In this document: positions 15,794 to 18,932 of the stretch, piece after piece | Numbering within the stretch: position 1 is the stretch's first letter | How the letters are laid out: each line of letters starts with the position of its first letter | Assembly: GCA_018660405.1 (NCBI GenBank) | Contig: JABJKL010000149.1 | Coordinates: 1 to 18,932, forward strand | Origin: Pseudomonadota bacterium | GTDB taxonomy: Bacteria > Pseudomonadota > Gammaproteobacteria > Arenicellales > Arenicellaceae | Direction: 5' to 3' | Length of the DNA: 18,932 nt | Made by a program: the position numbers and the translations under genes | The notes under the pieces: generated by a model | Databases searched by the model: none | What the model was told of the DNA's origin: nothing | The model's input: only the letters and a program-made list of their open reading frames with translations

Positions 15794-17038
15794 AGTAGAA
15801 CTTTAATTACGCTTGTTCTCGCTGGGTTCGCCCAACTAATCACCTTGCCGGTTCTCGCGCAAAATGACGTGTTGGAAAAGGGTGGGCAGGACCCGTTCGG
15901 GCCGTATAATCCCGTTGTCGGTTGGCCGAACGACATCTCGACAATACCCGGAAACGAGGACTGGACCTGGGGTGCTATTCAGGGCATTTTTGCAGAAAGT
16001 GCCGACCGGATCATTATCATCCAGCGAGGCGTGCTGAAGAAGATCGAGCGCCCCGAGATTCGCTTGATTGAAGATCAAGGAACGCGGCTGCGTTTTCCTG
16101 TCGGTCGCAACTACGCCTGGCGAGACAACACGATGCCCTGGCGAGATGCCACCCAGGCCAGCCCCGATCACAACAATGCCGATGGTTGGGCGCAATGGGA
16201 AGGCGCAGGCTATATTCGTGGTGTGGATGCGCGTTGGGAACATTGCATTGTTGTGGTTGATCGCGAAGGCAATATTATCGAGACCTGGGACCAGTGGGAT
16301 TCCATGTGGGTCAAACCGCACGCCGTTCACGTCAATCCGTACGATCCTGACAAACACGTCTGGATCGTCGATGACTTCGCTCACGCTATCTATAAATTCA
16401 CCAACGATGGCAAGCAGCTTGTGCAAACGCTCGGTGTGCCAAACGAGCCTGGGCAAGACGAGCATCATTTTGCAAGGCCAACGTTTATGACCTTTTCAGA
16501 GGACGCGATTTTCGTTACCGACGGCTACGTAAATTCGCGGGTCATGAAGTTCGACCACGACGGAAACTATCTACTGCAGTGGGGGCAGGAAGGAACGTTG
16601 CCAGATGACGTGCGACCGGGTTATTTTAATTCGCTGCACGGCATCGATGTTGATCTGGAGTCGGGCCGTGTGTATGTCAGCGATCGACAGAACAATCGCA
16701 TTCAGGTATTCGATCAGGACGGTAATTTTCTGGACCAATGGCGGGTTGGCGAACCTCCGTCAGACGTTCAATACTTAATTGTGGCAAACGGTGCCGTGTG
16801 GATCATGGATGGGGGTACCACGAAACTACTAAAATATGATCTCGATGGGCATTTTCAGGGCTCCTGGGGTACCTGGGGAACCTTTACCGGGGGCATGTGG
16901 GGTGTCCACGGCATGACCGTTGACGACGAAGGTAACTTCTACATTTCGGAAGTGAATACCGGCCGCGCACAGAAATTTGTTCCCAGAGAGGGGGGCGACC
17001 CCGATATGATAATCAGCCGCGTTCATCCGGCTTACTAG
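15776..17038 (+). CDS. Secreted NHL-repeat beta-propeller, peptidyl-amidating-lyase-like
   Basis: Exported protein (420 aa) with a signal peptide (MSRTLITLVLAGFAQLITLP, then VLA before Q29) and a mature part built of NHL-type blades. Clear blades are at about 181-220, 232-270, 284-320 (VYVSDRQNNRIQVFDQDGNF) and 375-401 (FYISEVNTGRAQKF). His residues open successive blades: H182 (PHAVHV), H288 (LHGIDV) and H378 (VHGMTV), reminiscent of the three zinc His of peptidyl-alpha-hydroxyglycine lyase (PAL). No PHM monooxygenase domain is attached, so a true amidation role is unlikely, and activity is unproven. In-frame ATGs at 15776 and 15791 both have repeat-derived ribosome-binding sequences; 15791 (GGAG, 9 nt) gives the more standard signal peptide. 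It is followed by the amidohydrolase after 36 bp, probably as one operon. GC content is higher than in genes to the left (63% in one 60-nt line). Confidence 0.82.
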   Translation: MELKLMSRTLITLVLAGFAQLITLPVLAQNDVLEKGGQDPFGPYNPVVGWPNDISTIPGNEDWTWGAIQGIFAESADRIIIIQRGVLKKIERPEIRLIEDQGTRLRFPVGRNYAWRDNTMPWRDATQASPDHNNADGWAQWEGAGYIRGVDARWEHCIVVVDREGNIIETWDQWDSMWVKPHAVHVNPYDPDKHVWIVDDFAHAIYKFTNDGKQLVQTLGVPNEPGQDEHHFARPTFMTFSEDAIFVTDGYVNSRVMKFDHDGNYLLQWGQEGTLPDDVRPGYFNSLHGIDVDLESGRVYVSDRQNNRIQVFDQDGNFLDQWRVGEPPSDVQYLIVANGAVWIMDGGTTKLLKYDLDGHFQGSWGTWGTFTGGMWGVHGMTVDDEGNFYISEVNTGRAQKFVPREGGDPDMIISRVHPAY

Positions 17039-17074
17039 AGATTCACTTTTGGTATTTCAATAGAAAGGAAGCAC

Positions 17075-18508
17075 ATGATGAGAATAAGCACATTAATCGA
17101 GCTCGGCGCAGTTGCCACCCTGTTTTCAGTTTCAGCTGCTGTCGACGCCCAGCTGGACGTCCAGCAGTTTCTTGACGAGCGCTATTCGCAAACAACTGAA
17201 ATAGCAGAAACGCTTTGGGAATACGCCGAGGTTGGTTATCAGGAGGAAAAAAGTAGCGCGTTTCTGCAGTCGATACTGGCAGCAGAGGGCTTCACCATAG
17301 AAGCGGGGGTTGCCGGAATTCCAACGGCGTTTGAGGCGAGCTATGGGAACAACGGACCGGTGATCGCTATTCTTGCCGAGTACGATGCATTACCGGGTAT
17401 CACACAGGATGCCGTCGCCGTACGTAGCCCCATCGAAGGTAAACCCGCTGGCCACGCTTGCGGCCATAACTTGTTCAGTGCCGGTTCCGTGGGTGCTGCC
17501 ATTGCCGTCAAGCACTGGCTGGAAACGTCCGGGGCGCAAGGCACCATCCGGGTATACGGCACACCCGCTGAAGAAGGCGGCAGCGGCAAGGTGTACATGG
17601 TGCGAGAAGGATTATTTGACGATGTCGATATCGTCCTGCACTGGCACGCGGCTGATGAAAATTCAGCCTCTGCAGATACGACGCTCGCAAACCGTTCTGC
17701 CAAGTTCCGTTTCACAGGGCTGTCTGCCCACGCGTCGAACGCACCCGAAAAAGCACGTTCGGCGCTTGATGGTGTCGAAGCGCTCAATTACATGGCTAAT
17801 CTGATGCGCGAGCACGTACCACAAGAAGCGCGCATTCACTACGTGATCACCAATGGTGGACTGGCACCCAACGTCGTGCCAGATTTCGCTGAAGTCTTTT
17901 ATTATGTTCGCCACCCTAATGCTGCCAACGTCCGGGAAATCTGGAAACGACTCGAGAGTGCAGCAAGAGGCGCCGCCCAGGGAACCGGAACCCAGGTCGA
18001 ATGGGAGATCATTCACGGCAATTACCCGCTACTCGTCAATGAGACACTTGCCAACATGATGGATGAAAAACTCCGCGAGGTGGGTGGCATCGAGTACACA
18101 AACACCGAGCTGGCGTTTGCCCAAGAGATCTATACAACGTTGGCTGCTCCCGACCTTGAACTCGGCTCGCAAGAAATTGTGCAGCCCTTCGAGGTATCTC
18201 TCAGCTACGGTTCGACCGATGTTGGCGATGTGTCCATTGCAGTGCCGACGGTCGGACTTCGTATCGCGACATGGGTGCCCGGCACATCAGCACACACCTG
18301 GCAGGCACTCGCAGCAAGCGGTACCAGCATCGGTTTTAAGGGTGCCAATAATGCTGCCAAGACACTGAGCCTTGCAGCCATTGAGCTCTTTGAGAACGAA
18401 GATTTGCGCAACGCAGCAAAAGCTGAACATGTGGACAAACTCGGAGACGATTTTCATTATGAGGCGTTGCTCGGAGATCGTGAGCCGCCGTTGGACTACC
18501 GAAACTAG
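17075..18508 (+). CDS. Secreted M20 family amidohydrolase (AbgB/IAA-amide hydrolase-like)
   Basis: Zinc-dependent amidohydrolase of peptidase family M20 (477 aa; E. coli AbgB 481) with an N-terminal signal peptide (to about VDA, mature from Q26), so periplasmic or secreted, unlike cytoplasmic AbgB. Metal and catalytic residues are visible: D104 in LAEYDALPG, C129-H131 in GHACGHN, E166-E167 in GTPAEEGGSGK, H191 in HWHAAD, and a late His in TSAHTWQ. The dimerisation (lid) domain begins near FRFTGLSAHASNAPEKARSA (211-230). Members cleave N-acyl or N-aryl amino acids, for example p-aminobenzoyl-glutamate or auxin conjugates; the substrate here is unknown. ATG at 17075 is followed by a second ATG at 17078, and AAGGAA at 17065-17070 fits the second better. 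It is the second gene of the propeller operon. GC content is high (67% in one sampled line). Confidence 0.9.
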   Translation: MMRISTLIELGAVATLFSVSAAVDAQLDVQQFLDERYSQTTEIAETLWEYAEVGYQEEKSSAFLQSILAAEGFTIEAGVAGIPTAFEASYGNNGPVIAILAEYDALPGITQDAVAVRSPIEGKPAGHACGHNLFSAGSVGAAIAVKHWLETSGAQGTIRVYGTPAEEGGSGKVYMVREGLFDDVDIVLHWHAADENSASADTTLANRSAKFRFTGLSAHASNAPEKARSALDGVEALNYMANLMREHVPQEARIHYVITNGGLAPNVVPDFAEVFYYVRHPNAANVREIWKRLESAARGAAQGTGTQVEWEIIHGNYPLLVNETLANMMDEKLREVGGIEYTNTELAFAQEIYTTLAAPDLELGSQEIVQPFEVSLSYGSTDVGDVSIAVPTVGLRIATWVPGTSAHTWQALAASGTSIGFKGANNAAKTLSLAAIELFENEDLRNAAKAEHVDKLGDDFHYEALLGDREPPLDYRN

Positions 18509-18523
18509 CTGTTGCGAGCGAAT

Positions 18524-18537
18524 ACTGACTAGTCAGT
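18524..18537. repeat. Perfect 14-bp palindrome after the amidohydrolase gene
   Basis: ACTGACTAGTCAGT is its own reverse complement with no central spacer. It lies 16 nt after the amidohydrolase stop and about 77 nt before the second promoter block. Having no loop, it suits a protein-binding operator better than a terminator. Confidence 0.45.
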
Positions 18538-18614
18538 TGGGTGATTTTCCAGGAAATTACGTCTTGCCATTTTCTGCGTTGCGCTCACCCTTCAACATTC
18601 CCTTCTATATGCCG

Positions 18615-18654
18615 GAAAATCACATTTCAACAAGCGAAACATATGCTTTACAAT
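18615..18654 (+). promoter_or_regulatory. Promoter/operator block, copy 2
   Basis: Matches copy 1 at 37 of 40 positions. The inverted repeat is here ATTTC-N7-GAAAC, so TTTC/GAAA is the conserved symmetric core, and TACAAT is identical and at the same distance. It lies 39 nt before the ATG of the third secreted gene, so the leader is much shorter than for copy 1. Confidence 0.6.
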
Positions 18655-18693
18655 GAGTATCCTTATCAAAAAGTAAAATAACAGGAGGGGGCC

Positions 18694-18932
18694 ATGCTCT
18701 CAGCAACACTCTTCAGACATATTTCCAAGAATATTTCCAATAGTTCAAAGAATAGTTCCAAGCACAGTTGTCTACCGTTTTTTGCTTTCGCCGTGATGCT
18801 ATGCGTTTCCATTAGCGGCGCGAATGCGCAGACTCCAGAGTATGACCCCTATCAGGAAGATGCAGAGAACATGCGTCTGGTCGGTTTTGACGATCTGCAA
18901 GGTCGCAGTGGCTACCATCCGGTGATTGAGCA
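18694..18932 (+). CDS. Secreted protein, N-terminal part only (LVIVD-propeller-like)
   Basis: Gene running off the window; 79 complete codons are visible. A textbook ribosome-binding site AGGAGG (18683-18688) lies 5 nt before ATG 18694. The N-terminus is long and repetitive (HISKNISNSSKNSSKHS), then a hydrophobic core LPFFAFAVMLCVSISGANA and probable cleavage before Q47. The mature start QTPEYDPYQEDAENMRLVGF continues as DDLQGRSGYHPVIE. The NMRLVG..DLQGRS.Y.P pattern recalls the opening of secreted LVIVD-repeat beta-propellers of marine proteobacteria, but this is recognition from memory on a short stretch. Its own copy of the 40-nt promoter block links it to the preceding operon. Confidence 0.7.
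   Translation, partial: MLSATLFRHISKNISNSSKNSSKHSCLPFFAFAVMLCVSISGANAQTPEYDPYQEDAENMRLVGFDDLQGRSGYHPVIE
18712..18758 (+). repeat. Imperfect 12-nt tandem repeat inside the signal-peptide n-region
   Basis: Units such as ATTTCCAAGAAT, ATTTCCAAT, AGTTCAAAGAAT and AGTTCCAAGCAC follow each other, in frame, coding I-S-K-N, I-S-N, S-S-K-N, S-S-K-H. One copy is shorter by a codon. The repeat lengthens the basic, polar segment before the hydrophobic core. Confidence 0.6.

Noticed and set aside
15836..16468. 210-codon open frame on the minus strand inside the propeller gene
   Set aside because: The opposite strand codes a signal peptide and regular NHL blades; this antisense frame has no recognisable domain.
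1..18932. CRISPR arrays, insertion sequences, tRNA or rRNA genes
   Set aside because: No regularly spaced direct repeats, transposase domains with terminal repeats, cloverleaf sequences or rRNA signatures were recognised on either strand.

Overview
The window looks like the chromosome of a gammaproteobacterium, probably a marine, Pseudomonas/Cellvibrio-like (OMG-type) lineage. The evidence is the gene order spoT-ridA-recG-ubiA, a stand-alone EF-G of the Pseudomonas FusA2 type, and moderate GC content. This placement rests on recalled family knowledge and gene order, not on a database search.

Layout. Positions 11-5642 (+) hold a housekeeping run: spoT ((p)ppGpp synthetase/hydrolase), ridA (enamine/imine deaminase), recG (branched-DNA helicase) and ubiA (ubiquinone prenyltransferase), with recG and ubiA overlapping. 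Positions 5744-8680 (+) hold an orphan ParA-type ATPase, a membrane di-iron hydroxylase of the sterol-desaturase superfamily, and a lipoprotein M48 metalloprotease. Positions 8695-10615 are a visibly AT-richer block. It contains an HD-domain nucleotidase-like gene (-) and a divergent RsgA-type circularly permuted GTPase (+), separated by about 240 bp that may contain a decayed reading frame. Positions 10740-13229 (+) encode a stand-alone RND/MMPL exporter with an Asp-rich periplasmic loop. It converges on fusA2 (13306-15390, -) across a shared bidirectional terminator.

The right-hand end, from about 15600 on, is the accessory part and is GC-richer in sampled lines. A regulated-looking promoter drives a secreted NHL-type beta-propeller (15776-17038) and, 36 bp later, a secreted M20 amidohydrolase (17075-18508). 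A second, almost identical 40-nt promoter/operator block (37 of 40 positions match) sits before a third secreted protein that runs off the window (18694 onward). The three genes therefore look like one regulon of exported proteins, plausibly an uncharacterised periplasmic pathway for hydrolysing an amide or peptide-like substrate. This is the most interesting part of the window.

Other points of note are tiny upstream reading frames at the starts of ridA, parA and the propeller gene, several perfect or near-perfect palindromes in the fusA2/propeller intergenic region and downstream of the amidohydrolase, and short tandem repeats at the 5' ends of both promoter-block-controlled genes. No rRNA, tRNA, CRISPR array or insertion sequence was recognised.
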